Shown here: one piece after another, positions 12,401 to 24,268 of the stretch
Layout: every line of letters starts with the position of its first letter
How positions within the stretch are numbered: position 1 is the stretch's first letter
NCBI GenBank assembly: GCA_034509735.1
Contig: JACGWO010000012.1
Location: 26,627,188 to 26,691,187 of the forward strand
Reading direction: 5' to 3'
Length of the DNA stretch: 64,000 nt
Origin: Sesamum alatum
Lineage: Eukaryota > Streptophyta > Magnoliopsida > Lamiales > Pedaliaceae
Position numbers and translations under genes: made by a program
Notes under the pieces: generated by a model
The model's database searches: none
The model's input: only the letters and a program-made list of their open reading frames with translations
What the model was told of the DNA's origin: nothing

Positions 12401-15130
12401 TCAAGACCATTATTCAGCCTCCACCAGTCCCTGTTGCACCTACTTTTACCTGAATAGTAATGATGTTTTATAGATACCAGAAAGTCCACCAATTCGGACA
12501 TTTCCAAACTTGACGACTCCTGCAAATCCAAGAAAGAAGATCTGTGGTGCAGCCCATCCCCCATAGTATCTAAGAAAATAAGTAAAGTATGGCATTAGAA
12601 AACACTCTTAATTATTTCAGCTAGAAATATCAGGAAATTAGAACTTTTTACAGAGTTCCATTTGATCTAATGGACATGGTCATCATGTGCAATTTAACCT
12701 CATCCATGGTTAGATGTAACAAGCAATTCATTCAAAGAGTTGCATAAATATTTAAAAGTTCCTGTGGCTTTCAAACTTCCAGCTAAATAACTTCTCCCTT
12801 TCCAAAAGGTCCTACCTCTATCATGAAATTGCCTCAGAAATTGCAAAAACTTCATTTGGAGATAGATAAATGAGATCATATGTCCTCTACTCTGTTTTCA
12901 CACAAGAGTCCGAAAATTAGAGAACAAGCATCCCACAATTTCAGATTCCAACTAATTAGACTATTAGAGTATGCTTCACAGTAATTAGAGTATGCTGTAT
13001 CAATTTATGATTCTTTCATAGACTCCAGACAATCTTGACAGAAATCAACAGCCTTAAACTCTTAAAATATTAATGCTGAGGCGCTCCAGGTTATCTGGTA
13101 GATATATTCAAGAAACTCCTTCTCCTCAACCACTCAAAACATCCAGCACATGCAGACTGAACAAATTACCAGCAGCCTTGCTCAAAAGACCCAAGCAAGG
13201 AGATACCAATTCATTCCACAAGCAACCACCAAAGAAACCAACATTCATTATTCCAGAATTCCTCTCAGGTGACATACACCATATACAGAACAAAGCATCT
13301 CAAATCAAGTATGTGTCCTAGGCTCCTTAAATATTTTCATGCATCAGTCAAATGAATCATGAAAAATAACTATCTTTAAGAGAAAACAAATAGCCATATT
13401 ATCTGCAGCAAAAGGAAATCCAAGAATAGATATATGAGCTATCCTTATCCAAATACACATAATGGAGGTAAAAGAACTTTACACTATCAACATGGCGCAT
13501 GAAACTTGGTATGCGAGAAAACTATGGAAAATAGTCTCAGGAGTAAATAAATTCGCGTGAATGGTGCTTTAAGACACAAATAAGAATTCTTTAGTTTAAC
13601 CTGGATAGCCAATCATAGTTTGGACGCCTTTCCTAATTTTTAGCCTCCAAGGACTGAAAAGGACAGCAGACTCTGTTTTGTCAACAATTGGTATCAACCA
13701 TTCTTATCTGGTAAGTGATTTTATTCAGAGAAGATTTCATTCACTCACATGTGATCTCCATTTTTCCCTTCATAACTTCTTCAAAAAAGCAGGAAATGTA
13801 TGGTGGAGACATGATGTTTGGCAGAAAATTTCATTCATCACATGAAACATTACATCTTTTATGCATCTTCTCAATCAGTATGAACATGTCTGCCACTTCT
13901 AGAGGTAAAGATAGTATGGAAAGAGCCAGGGGTGAAGGCCATAAAACATGAATTCACAAGCTAATTCTAGTAGAAGATCCAAGAAATCACCATAACAGCA
14001 TAACTATTGAAATAATTCACTCACAATTCCCAAAGATAGTTGGAAGCTTCATGATTTCCACCAATGAATATAGTTGGACATGGTGCAGCTTTCTCCCCTG
14101 AGTAATACTTCCAAAAAGAATTCATGCTCCGATACTTGGGAGGCACATTTAAGCTTTGTAGATCTTTCTCATTCCGAACAGCCTGATTCAGCAAGCATTG
14201 AAAAAGTAAATATATACGGTTCTAGTACTTCTTTCTGGCAGGTCAAACTTTGAAAAACTGGTCTTTTGGTTTCCAGTTGAAAGCAACTAGTGGAGGTAGC
14301 TCTTGGATCAGCCTTAAATGTTTTAAAAACTGGTCTTTACGTCAAAAGACATCTAACGTAAAAAACAACTCAAGTAGAAATAAAAACCAAACATTTCTTA
14401 AAATCATCTTATATCCCCTTAATTCATTTCCTCGAAAACCCCAAAACAGAACCAAAATAAAGCAGTGGTATTTGGAAAAGAACTCACTCGTTAATGTGCT
14501 CCTGCAAAGCCAAGGAATTTAAATTACTGTTAAATATTATAAAATACAGGATGTATAAGTTTTGAAACATAAATAAGAAGTGATGGATGGAAGAAAGTGG
14601 GCCTAAGGTCATGACAACTAGCTTTGCTTCCGGATCACGTGAGACTCTTAACATCCTAGGGAGTCAACAGGACTCAAGTCTGAAATCATACTTTAAATAA
14701 AATGACATGCACCAAACAGTGGGAACAGAAATTCATATTCCGTAATTCAACATACATCTAATACTTATGAATCTTCCAAATCAATGTCACCAGATTCTTT
14801 CTGTCGCTGTTTTTACATTTGACTAATCCACACATTGTTCTAAGATCACATTTCTTCGTGGACTCATGGAAATAGATAAACCAAAATCATGGCATAACCT
14901 AACTGAAATATATAATAAACCCATAAAAGTTTTCTCAATTGGAAAAATTACAAAACAATATCAAAATAACAACAAAAACGATAAATAATAAATAATACCA
15001 ATTATACCTGAAAGTCCCCGCAGCAAATTAGAAGATCAATCTTGATTTTCTCAACTTCTTGCAGGTGCATAAGAGTAGCATATACATTGTCCAAATCTCC
15101 ATGCATGCACCCTTCAACAGCTATTTTCAT
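9439..15130 (-). CDS. DBR1: RNA lariat debranching enzyme, one frame break in exon 3
   Basis: DBR1 hydrolyses the 2'-5' branch of excised intron lariats in the nucleus. Nine exons: 15008-15130, 14025-14182, 12450-12569, 11980-12173, 11090-11272, 10876-10994, 10663-10802, 10319-10438, 9439-9527. All metallophosphoesterase motifs are present: [34 protein letters not shown] and SAHLHCKF, followed by the DBR1 C-terminal domain. Phase is kept at every junction except inside exon 3. There GLSGIYK runs out of frame, while the next bases read HHYYSG in the frame that joins exon 4 ([14 protein letters not shown]). Two bases are missing at the AAAA run (12466-12469); with them the product would be 415 residues, normal for the family. 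As written, translation stops in exon 4 (12164-12166). A splice acceptor (TTGCAG) sits directly before the ATG, so a 5' UTR intron is likely. A conserved single-copy gene otherwise this clean suggests an assembly error or a very recent lesion. Confidence 0.9.
9604..9697. repeat. Tandem duplication, period 53, in DBR1 intron 8
   Basis: The 41-base block starting TGCCAACACCACACATCTC occurs at 9604-9644 and again at 9657-9697 without visible differences. This points to a recent local duplication. It lies between DBR1 exons 8 and 9 and does not touch a splice site. Confidence 0.8.
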
Positions 15131-16663
15131 CTGCAACTACAAATTTTTCCATTCAAAAAAGAGATCTAAATTTGGCCTTCAAAACCAGGACTAGGAATCT
15201 CTGCTCAAAATTAGTAGCGCCGACTATCAAATGCTTAGCCCTAACTATGAAAAGTATGCACATAGTCATGGCAATGTATGCTGAAGCTCAAAACTGGAGC
15301 CATATGCACAAAATTTGACAGCATTAACATTTGAAGAAAAAGAAGATGCAGAAGAAGCATTAAAATTTTGACAGTAATTGAACCGACCTCGACAAAATTT
15401 CACGGTTCAAACTCAACAAGCCTGTTTCTCAAGGCTCGAACCTAACTCTTGGGCTCGAGCTCATCCATGTTCCAGCCTAGTTTAACCTCGACTTTCCCAG
15501 CTCGGCTTCTGAACTGATTGAGCAACAATTTTCACGATGGTGGCGGGGCCGGGGGATGGTGGCCGGAAGCGGGGGAGCGTGAGTGGGGCAAACGGCGGCA
15601 AATGGTACTAAATTTATGGTGACCAATTAATTAAAATTTGTTCATAATTAAATTCGATGGTATTTATTTAAGTGATGGAAAAAATAATAAATAAATAGAT
15701 AAATGAATTAAAATAATAATAAACTAACTATAAATTTTATAAATAAAAAATTATTCATAAAAACTAATTAATAGAAAATATAATTATTTGTGAAATAAAT
15801 AAAGATGATTCATTCATGACATTTGTTTAATTGAAGAAAAACTAAAATAAAATGAGCAATTAGATCAAAACTAACAAAATAAATTTACTCTAAATGTTTA
15901 TGAATAATAAATTATTAATAAACTTAATTGCTTGAAAAAATAGTTAATTGTGGAATAAATAAATATGATTAAGGGCAATTTATATAATTATTTTGTCATG
16001 GACCTACACCATACATTTGAATAAAAAAAAGTAGTGCATCATTTGAATACAAACACAAAAACAGAACCAACTAAGCTGTAATCATAAAGACTGATAAGCA
16101 ACTCTCAGAACTGAATGAGCTCATTTTACAGAACAGCGAAAAAAAATTGCAACTAAACGAAGTAAAGAATTTATCTACCAGCAATCAGAAGACAAGCCTC
16201 CTCCCCCCACATAACCCCCTTACTCTGGCCTCACAACAGGAAAGAAATTGAAACAGAAAAGTTCAGAACACCCGTGGAAATCTCCACATACTTTACATAC
16301 TTCTATTTTTTTGCATCTCAACAAACTACTAAAGTTCTGTTTCCTAGTCAAGAATTCAACAGTTTCGTCATCAATGATTAAATTGGCTTTCCTCTGCTCC
16401 GTCAAATTGACTTTCCTCTGCTCCGTCTAAGTTTAGCATAACTAAAATCAAGAAATCCTAATTGCCAAGGGACATCAATAATTTCTGCCAATGTTCAACA
16501 AGGACTGATTTCTTAATGTATAACAGCAAAAAATCACCGACACACCTAAAACTGATAAGCAACTCTCAATAGCATATTCTTAATAGATCTGTGAACATGG
16601 AAGCCTTTAATTAGTTATGTCTTTATACTAACACCTAACAAGGAAAAGCACCTGAAAGAGCTG

Positions 16664-16860
16664 GAGACGCGCGGCGCAGACGAAGGAGCTGAAGATGCGG
16701 GGCGCAGACGAAGGAGCTGAAGACGCGGGGCGCAGACGAAGGAGCTGAAGACGCGGGGCGCAGACGAAGGAGCTGAAGACGCGGGGCGCCGACGAAGAAG
16801 GTGGGGACGCGTGGCGCCGACGAAGAGGGTGGAGACGCCCGGTGCCGACGGAGGAGGTGC
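16664..16860. repeat. 28-base minisatellite
   Basis: The unit reads GACGCGGGGCGCAGACGAAG followed by GAGCTGAA. About five near-identical units run from 16664 to about 16800, then two or three diverged units with GCCGACGAAGA follow to about 16860. The 28-base period is not a multiple of three, so the long minus-strand frame across it is not a conserved protein repeat. It lies just inside the predicted DBR1 transcript start. Confidence 0.8.
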
Positions 16861-16896
16861 TACGACGACGCGGTTTTCCTTCCTGATTTGGGGTTT

Positions 16897-16904
16897 TAGG
16901 GTTT
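16897..16904 (-). promoter_or_regulatory. Telo-box (AAACCCTA) upstream of DBR1
   Basis: AAACCCTA on the minus strand lies in a run of C-rich DNA reading TTAAACCCTAAAACCCC. Telo-boxes are common near transcription starts of plant translation and RNA-processing genes, where they act together with TGGGCC (site II) motifs. The TGGGCC cluster 400-700 bases further upstream fits that pairing. This supports a DBR1 transcription start near 16.9 kb, with a 5' UTR intron down to 15131. Confidence 0.4.
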
Positions 16905-17161
16905 AATGTGGGGATTGGGATTTGGGAACTAGAATGAAACAAGAAGTGATAATTGGATGACGCCGCAAGATGTTTGGTTCGTTGGAGAAGGAGATATTAC
17001 TGGAGATGTGTGTTAGAATTTTTGGAGTAAATTGATGATGCAGGGGAGGAATTTCTTGAGTTGGGCAACAATTCTTTTGGTGGTTATTTCATGGCTGAAA
17101 ATTTTTGGCTGGTTTTCTGCAGGAAAATTGTTTGTTTTTTGTGTGAAGGTTCAAAAGAAAA

Positions 17162-17192
<31 letters not shown>

Positions 17193-17299
17193 CTGAAAAT
17201 ACAGGGGAGGACTGGAGATTATTTTTCTGTTTTTTTTTATGCTTTTTGGGCTGAGAACAGGTATTTTTGGACTGAATTGGCTGGCTGGGACTCTCTACA

Positions 17300-17600
17300 C
17301 GGTCTGGGCCCCACTCATCACTGGGCGCTGGTCCGCGCGCATCACTGCGCTAGGCCGCGCACATTTTTTTTCGCTGGGCCGCCCAACCCTGCTGGACCAT
17401 TCACGCTGGGCTGCTACTGAAATTTCTGCTGCTGTTTGTACTGGGCCGCTTTCGTGGGCCGCTGCACATTGAGCCCGCCTGCTATTGCTGTGCTGATTTT
17501 TCTGGAAATGGGCCACAAGATCTGGGCCATAAACATGGGCCATCTGATTTTTTATGGGCTTCTTTATTTGGGCTAGCAAGGCCCAATATGTATTCTATGG
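17300..17600 (-). promoter_or_regulatory. Cluster of TGGGCC/GGCCCA (site II-like) motifs
   Basis: At least seven TGGGCC hexamers lie within 300 bases (near 17303, 17375, 17440, 17455, 17507, 17521 and 17536), plus single TGGGCT and GGCCCA copies. Such density in otherwise AT-rich DNA is not expected by chance. Site II clusters bind TCP factors in promoters of growth-associated genes, which fits DBR1. A GC-rich transposon terminus is the alternative. Confidence 0.35.
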
Positions 17601-17997
17601 GCATTTGACTTGTGTAGGATTTTGTACAAAACTCATGTTCTTGTTCTAATTTAGAAGGTACGGAGATCCCAACAAGTCCCCGATTTAAAATTAAAAAAAA
17701 ATAAAAAAAAATGATAAACGATATGTAGGCTAAATTGCATTTTTGGTCCTACATTGAAGGTTTGGTGTCGTTTTTGGTCACATAATTTACGGGATTTCGT
17801 TTTCTATCCCAAAATATTAAAAAAAATTGCAAACTTGGTCCCATTAGCAACTTTCCGTTAAATTTTAACGAAAAGTTACAAACGGCCGTTACTTTCTCAC
17901 TTAACTCCCATTCTTGGTGGTGTTGCATGCGACTTGAAGTTGTGGAGGAAAAATTACCGCCAAATATGAGCCTTTCTCTCCCTATAAATGAAGTTTG

Positions 17998-18447
17998 TTA
18001 CCTACCATGGAAATATGAGTTTCTTTCATTTCTTTTTCTTTTTTTTTTTTTTTCTGTTGCTTCTTCTCTATTACGGTGAAGACGATGAAAATGTTGGAAA
18101 TTAGCCACATTAATTGCTACTATGAACATGCTACAAAAATGTGTACTTATTTGACGAATTAAAATTCGGGTAGGCGATTCCATGCATGTGCAAAATCCGG
18201 GTAGGCGATTCCACAGGGCTACGAAGTCACAACCATTCCTTTTTGCACATGCATTGAATCGCCTACCCGGATTTTGATCTGTCCAAGAGCAAGAAGTACA
18301 CATTTTTGCAGCCTGTCCACAATAACAGTTGATACTGCTAATTTCTGACATTTCCACCGTCTTCACAGTAATAGAGAAGAAGCAATAGAAAATATATATA
18401 TATATATGGAAGAAACTCATATTCCATGGTAGGTAGCAAAGCTTCAT
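17998..18447 (-). pseudogene. Captured GRF-type zinc-finger fragment inside the foldback element
   Basis: A 149-codon frame runs across the hairpin centre. Only about residues 38-80 look like a real domain: CYCG, TSCSWT, NPGRRF, NAC and GCDF in the order and spacing of GRF zinc fingers (one short insertion, SC, within TSWT). GRF fingers bind single-stranded nucleic acid in several DNA-repair and topoisomerase proteins. Beyond the finger the frame enters the opposite arm and reads its antisense (LPGFCTCMESPTR), so the ends are not a natural protein. I treat it as a fragment rather than a functional gene. Confidence 0.55.
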
Positions 18448-18787
18448 TTATAGGAATAGAAACGCTCATATTTGGCTGTAATTTTCCCTCCGCAACTTCG
18501 AGTTACGTGCAGTACCACCAAGAATGAGAGTTAGGTGAGAAAGTAACGACAATTTGCAACTTTCCGTTAAAATTTAACAGGAAGTTGCTAATGGGATATG
18601 GAAGAAACTCATATTTCCATGGTAGGTAGCAAAGCTTCATTTATAGGAAGAGAAACGCTCATATTTGGCTGTAATTTTCCCTCCGCAACTTCGAGTTACG
18701 TGCAGTACCACCAAGAATGAGAGTTAGGTGAGAAAGTAACGACAATTTGCAACTTTCCGTTAAAATTTAACAGGAAGTTGCTAATGG
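18404..18787. repeat. 192-base tandem duplication within the foldback element
   Basis: Two nearly identical units start ATATGGAAGAAACTCATATT at 18404 and 18596 and end at AAGTTGCTAATGGGAT. The same sequence occurs once, inverted and diverged, in the left arm (about 17860-18030). The right arm was therefore duplicated after the palindrome formed. Confidence 0.8.
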
Positions 18788-19123
18788 GATCAAGTCTGCA
18801 ATATTTTTCAATGTTTTGGAACCAAAAATGAAATTTCGTAAATCATGGGACCAAAAAGGGCACCAGGTCTTCAATGTGGAACCAAAAATGCAATTTAGCC
18901 ACGATATGTAAGGCCATCGCTATTTCTAATTTTACAATTTATTAAATATTTAATTTTATTAGTAAATATATAGTAATTAAAAATATTAGTATTATTTTTA
19001 AATAGTATTATATTAATTATAAAAGGTATATTAAATACACATTAAGAAGTCGAATTTTTTAAACTAAAGTACCAATTGATCTCATTATATATATGATAAA
19101 AATAATAGTTAAAATTTGTTCAA

Positions 19124-19235
<112 letters not shown>

Positions 19236-19239
19236 TCTC

Positions 19240-20040
19240 TATAAAATCATCAAATTTTGACATAAGTTTATAAATAATAAAATAGCTTATTAGATTGCAT
19301 ATTATGTATCTTGGTATAAATATATACTCACAAATAGATATAAAAAAATTTATAAGTTAATTGATAGAACTTGTAAATTTTAAAAAGTATAAGAGATTAC
19401 AAATGAATATTGAATATAAAATAAAATTTATACAGAGTCATATAAAATAATTATTAGTATAAGATATTACAAAATAATATTAAAAATTACTAAATTGTTG
19501 ATTAAGTTAGTTTTTTTTTATAGAGATTAGATATATAAATAAAACTACCATATTTTATTATTATATAAAATTATAATATATGATATTTGATTAATAATTA
19601 TAATATATGATTAATTTTGACATAAGTTTAATGTTATCTTTCGAATCATCCAATTTTGACATAATTAAGTTTATAAGTAATAAAATTATTAGATTGCATA
19701 TTATGTATCTTGGTATAAGTATATACTCACAAATAGATATAAAAAATATTATAAGTTAATTGTTAGAATTTGTAAATTTTAAAAAGTATAAGAGATTACA
19801 AATGAATATTGAATATAACATAAAATTTATATGTGTCATATTAAATAATTATTAAAAGTATAAGAGATTACAAAAGAATATTAAAACTTACTATTGTTGA
19901 TTAAACTAGTTTTTGTATAGAGATTAAATGTATAAATAAAATTACCATTTTTATTATTATCTAAAATTATAATATATGATGTTTGATTAGTAATTATAAT
20001 ATATGGTTACTTTTGAATATAAAGTTGATGTAATATTGAT
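19240..20040. repeat. Two tandem units of about 400 bases
   Basis: The block GATTGCATATTATGTATCTT occurs at 19294 and again 399 bases later at 19693. The flanking 350 bases also match, including ACTCACAAATAGATATAAAA, AAAGTATAAGAGATTACAAA and ATAATATATGAT. The units differ by scattered substitutions and small indels. There is no coding content. Confidence 0.75.
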
Positions 20041-20870
20041 TATGGAGTTAAATATATAAAAATCTGTAAAAAAAATGTATATATTAAAAAAAATAGAAAA
20101 AGCTCGCGAGTTTATGAACTAGTGTTTTTAGCCCGAGCTCGAGCTCGAAATCGAGTCGGCTCGCGAGCTCCTGGACTCATCTACCACCCCTACGCCCAAT
20201 TCATACATGCTCTCTTGTGGTATGGGCTTACCCTTGGCCCTACGTCGAACACTAATATATGGGTCTCTCATTTGGCTATCAGTTAGGAGGTTCGGATTTT
20301 AATATCACTTATCACGAGTTCACATTTATCCCTAAAAAATAAATTCTCAAGAGTATATATGATTTGTTTTCAATTTCAAATCAAAATTAAATTGCATTTG
20401 TAATTTTAGTACGTAAATTTGTATGTCAATATTTTTTTGTTGCGCTTCTTAACTCGTTGTAGTTTTAGTACGTACCATTATCTCATAAAATATAAAATAC
20501 ACCTTTTTTCATGATTTTAATTTTTATTTATTGACCACAATATAAAGAAGTTTAACATTTTCTAATCAACAAAACTCAATAAATCGTATAATCAAGCCGA
20601 TGTTATAAGACACAACCTTCCAAATGCATGTTACATTTTGCTTATTGAATTTATTGTTGTTTTAGTTATATTCCGTACAAATCTCACTAATTTAAGTATT
20701 AAAGTATTATAATTGCGATCTACCCAATGTTCTTTTAATCAAGATTGTGAGCGTAAGTTTATGACGGCTGACTTGATAATCTAAAACCAAGAGCTAGAGA
20801 ATATAATCAGAATAATTTCTCACTCTGACACCATTATCAAATCACAAAGATGACTAATAAATTTGATTTA

Positions 20871-21228
20871 GAGGGTGTTGGTCTGAACATATAAGCTCCT
20901 CAAAATATCTTATAAACTGTTTGAGAGCTTATAAACTCTTGAAAATCGTTTGATAATTTTTCATTTAAAGAGCTTATAAGATCACAAAATAAGATATTTA
21001 TAATTGACGTTTTTCCCTCCAAAGTAAAATTTTCTATTTATATAATTTTAAATTTCTAATAATTTAATAGTTTTTCGGTCATTATTATAGAATGGAGAGT
21101 TTATTGTGTTAAACATTTTAACATATTATAAAATCTGATATTTTATTTATACATACACTTTACGAACTTATTATTAAAATAAAATTCAACATAATTAAAG
21201 TTTTAAATAAACTTAATCAAATACCCTT
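20871..21228. mobile_element. PIF/Harbinger-like MITE
   Basis: The left end GAGGGTGTTGGT and the inverted right end AAGGGTATTTGAT resemble PIF/Harbinger termini. The element is flanked by TTA on both sides (20868-20870 and 21229-21231), the expected 3-base duplication. The internal AT-rich sequence includes an inverted AGAGCTTATAA-type repeat near both ends. It is non-coding. Confidence 0.55.
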
Positions 21229-21534
21229 TTAGTCTATCAATAGAGTTTTCGTATCAATACAGAGAATCGAATCTACAAAATCTGGAAATAGAGGGTAGTA
21301 GTGGTAGGGCATGGGATCACATTATTTGAACTGCATACATAAAGGTGCACTATTAATAGAGGTATAGGTAGTGGAGGGAGAAATCGTCAAATCAAACCAA
21401 CGTTTCTCCTTACACGTGTCGATGTTTCGATGAGGCTGGCCAACAACATGCTTTAATATCAACATTCATTTTATTTATTTTTAATTAAGCCACCCTGAAG
21501 GGTCGGGAGCTTTTTGAGGTTCTCGTTTTATTTA

Positions 21535-23475
21535 CTAGCAGTCACGCACACGCGATGCGTGAGCAAATAAAATAAATTATGATAAAAATATTAATGTACA
21601 TTAATCAATGTATTTAAATGACGTATTTTGGCCAATTTTAGTATATGATCTATTTTAGATCTATGTTTAGTAGATTATTAACCGTATATTTGTTAATTGT
21701 GTAATCTAAAATGATATTATGCAAAATAACTAAGCAAATTTTTATAAAATTAATTTACAAAAATACTAAATGAATGAGCGTAATCTATCTATGTTATTAT
21801 GAAAGAACATATTATTTTTTCTCTAATAAATGGTGGTTATCTCATATTTCTATCACCTTTTTTTAAAAAAAAAATCCTCCAAAACAAACCTGAATTTTAA
21901 GTTGAATAAATATATTTATTAGGATTTCCAAAGATAAAAAATGAAGGAGTTTTGATTTTCTTTCTTTAGCAGATTCAATTAAAATCAAAAAGTACAACTA
22001 CAACTTGATTTTCTTTTTCTTTTTTTTTTCCTTTTTCATTTCTTGTTGTTGTTTTATTAATGTACTACATGCGTTTGCAGTTTTTATTTAGTTACAAATC
22101 TACACATAATTTATACTGTGGGGGCAAAATTGGGTCAACATCATTTTGGTATGAGAACTACATTATTTTGGGGTTATTTTCATTTTTATCCTTGACAATC
22201 CTAATAAATTCACTTTTTTAATCTAAAATTAAGTTTTATTTTGGAGGGCAAACTTTGAAAGAAGTGGTAAAAGTATGAGATAACCCTCATTTATTAGACG
22301 AAAACAATTTTTCCTTTTATAATAGTGTATATATATATCTCATTAGAAGACCCTTGCGATTATTAATAATTTATTTTAACGTGTTAAAAATACATGATTC
22401 TACCACAATTTTTGATTGAAAAACTCAATATTCGATATATGTTCCACCTAAAATAAAATATTTTTACAGAAATTAGATATCACCAACCATATTGCATTGA
22501 TCTCATACCAAAACTTCTAATGAATTTTAAAATGAGACTTCATGTTGCATGTCGGATAAAGTAAATATTAATTTAAATTAGTACATTCACTTATTATTTG
22601 ATGAAAATCTTAACAATTAAAAAAGCAAGTCTGCAATATATAGGAAAATTCAATTATATATGAAACATATCAATAGTAACATTAGAAAAGCAAGTTTCAA
22701 TCTATATTAAAAGTCACTTACTATTACATAAAATGTTTAGAGTGGATAAATTGGTAAATTCCAAATAAAATTAAGATGATGAAAAATAAAATACTTCAAA
22801 GTATGTCTTCTTAACATAACGTTTGAATGATATTTCTGATAGAGTAATTGCACATATAGCCCATGAAAATGCATTAAAGGATGGTGTTTGATACTAGATG
22901 AAGAATAATGTACAACTTTTTACTAACGTCAGAGGAAGTTTAAGATTTAAAAAAAATGAATCACAACTACATCTTGATTATTGCTAACTTGTTATTTTTA
23001 GGTGTTTCATGTCTTCAATCTTTACGTATAAAAATAGAAAGTGATGGCCTATGGGTCTACATATATATAGAAGATAGCAAAAGATGAAAAAAAATAATAA
23101 AGAACATACTAATTACATATTTTTTATTAAGATCAAATTCTGGATAAATGTATTAACGTATTAGTTTGTGATAGAGGTTTTAGACTTTTAATTTGGTTTT
23201 TGTAGCAAAAAAGAAAAAAAAAAGAAAGATAAAGTTGGTGGGAGAACATGGGTGGTTATAGCAAGAGGGCATATTTGGTAGTTTATAAAATTGGTATGAG
23301 AACTACCAATGAGATGGTGAATTTATATTTTTGTCCTCCACAAATAATTAATTCATCTTATAGAAAGAAATCAACAAATGTATTTTAAAAAAAGCAAAGG
23401 GCAATTGTTGTAAAAATACATAAATAACTTCCACATTAGACACAAAAGAAGGTTTCTTTTTATAATTAGTATAGA
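21535..23475 (-). mobile_element. Helitron-like element, probably composite
   Basis: Minus-strand reading starts TCTATACTAATTATAAA at 23475 next to a host A and ends CTAG at 21535-21538 next to a host T. The 3' hairpin is CACGCATCGCGTG shortly before the CTAG end. Within it, 21806-21900 and 22222-22318 are imperfect inverted copies (TAATAAATGnnGGTTATCTCAT), and a second sequence resembling the 5' end lies near 22320-22345. GGTATGAGAACTAC occurs at 22148 and 23293. This suggests nested or rearranged related copies. There is no Rep/helicase frame. Confidence 0.5.
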
Positions 23476-23622
23476 TATTAAAATAATCAAAAAGGAATAT
23501 ACAGTGGGGGGAACTACCTCCCTAATTAAGTTTATAAAGCAGTCAATAAGGAATACTACTCACTTATAATTGAGAGTATGAAAGCGTAAATGAGAAGTAT
23601 TATCCCCTTATAACAAAAGTTA

Positions 23623-23900
23623 TCTATACTATTATAAAAACAAACCTTATGGTGTACCAATTTTTGAATGTCCAAATTTACCCTTCAATCCTTTTCTTTA
23701 CTTAAAAAAATTATTGATCAGAAAAGTAATTTTATTATTTTTTCCCTTCAACCCACTACTCCAAGTTTCTCTCACTCCACTCCATATTTCTTTCTTCTTA
23801 CCAACTTTTTTTTTCTCATTCCTTCACAATTTTTTTTTTCTTTTCATCTCACACAGTTTATTTTTATATGCTCGCGAGAACCGCATACAACAACGACTAG
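23623..23900 (+). mobile_element. Short Helitron-like element (278 bases)
   Basis: It starts TCTATACTATTATAAAAAC after a host A and ends CAACAACGACTAG before a host T, both expected at Helitron insertions. The start matches the family seen at 52634 and 63121, and the final GACTAG matches the tail of the element at 62897. The pyrimidine-rich interior produces a long frame with no known domain. Confidence 0.5.
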
Positions 23901-24268
23901 TATTCATAAATCAAAAGTCAGTAACATAATATCTAACATACATTTGAGTTGTCCACTTTCATGTTGAAGCGTATTTTTTTATGTAAATAATATTTTATCT
24001 TTTATTTTATTCAATACACATATTATGTATGTATATTAAATAAAATAAAAAAAATGTCGACTTTATAACAGAAAATTCGATCTGCTTTCACATGCCTTCC
24101 AGTGCATCATCATACTTTGTCACCAATTATTGGATGGAAGCCCCCTCACCTCACCTCTCCCTCACTCATGGTAACTGCCGAAAAGAATTAAAATAAATAA
24201 TAAATACTAATATTACTAATATTATTAACAATTTTAGTATCATTACTTAATACTATGATATTAATATT

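Larger units (their letters stand above)
15131..17727. other. Upstream region of DBR1 with 5' UTR intron, minisatellite and promoter-like DNA
   Basis: 15.1-16.6 kb is probably a 5' UTR intron of DBR1. It includes a GC-rich patch at 15530-15610 and CGAGCTC-rich DNA at 15380-15510 that resembles hAT subterminal sequence. A 21-base unit containing TTCCTCTGCTCCGTC is tandemly duplicated at 16389-16427. ACTGATAAGCAACTCTCA occurs at 16089 and 16551. A 28-base minisatellite fills 16664-16860, a telo-box lies at 16897 and a cluster of TGGGCC motifs at 17300-17600. No protein gene is supported. Confidence 0.45.
17728..18900. mobile_element. Mutator-like foldback element carrying inverted GRF zinc-finger fragments
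   Basis: The ends are inverted repeats: GGCTAAATTGCATTTTTGGT at the left, and its mirror ending CAATTTAGCC at 18900. They are flanked by an exact 10-base duplication ACGATATGTA (17718-17727 and 18901-18910), as expected of Mutator-like elements. Both halves are inverted copies meeting near 18.2 kb. The right arm on the minus strand encodes CYCGQAAKMCTSCSWTDQNP, then GRRFNACAKRNGCDFVALW, a GRF-type zinc finger (CxCG, TS-WT, NPGRRF, C, GCDF). The left arm encodes a decayed partner (NSGRRFHACAK) on the plus strand. The right arm also contains a 192-base tandem duplication (18404-18595 and 18596-18787). No transposase is present. It is best read as a gene-capturing (Pack-MULE-like) element. Confidence 0.75.

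Noticed and set aside
16628..16942. 104-codon minus-strand frame with repeated SSAPR/FVCAPRLQ
   Set aside because: The 28-base minisatellite changes frame every unit, so the apparent protein repeat is accidental.
17061..17579. Plus and minus frames in the TGGGCC-rich block
   Set aside because: They are GC-rich promoter- or transposon-like DNA with no domain, and the microsatellite part reads IYIYIYI.
20100..20200. hAT-like terminus (ACCACCCCT) possibly paired with CGAGCTC-rich DNA at 15.4-15.5 kb
   Set aside because: I found no matching opposite terminus or 8-base target duplication, and the intervening DNA contains a separate complete element.
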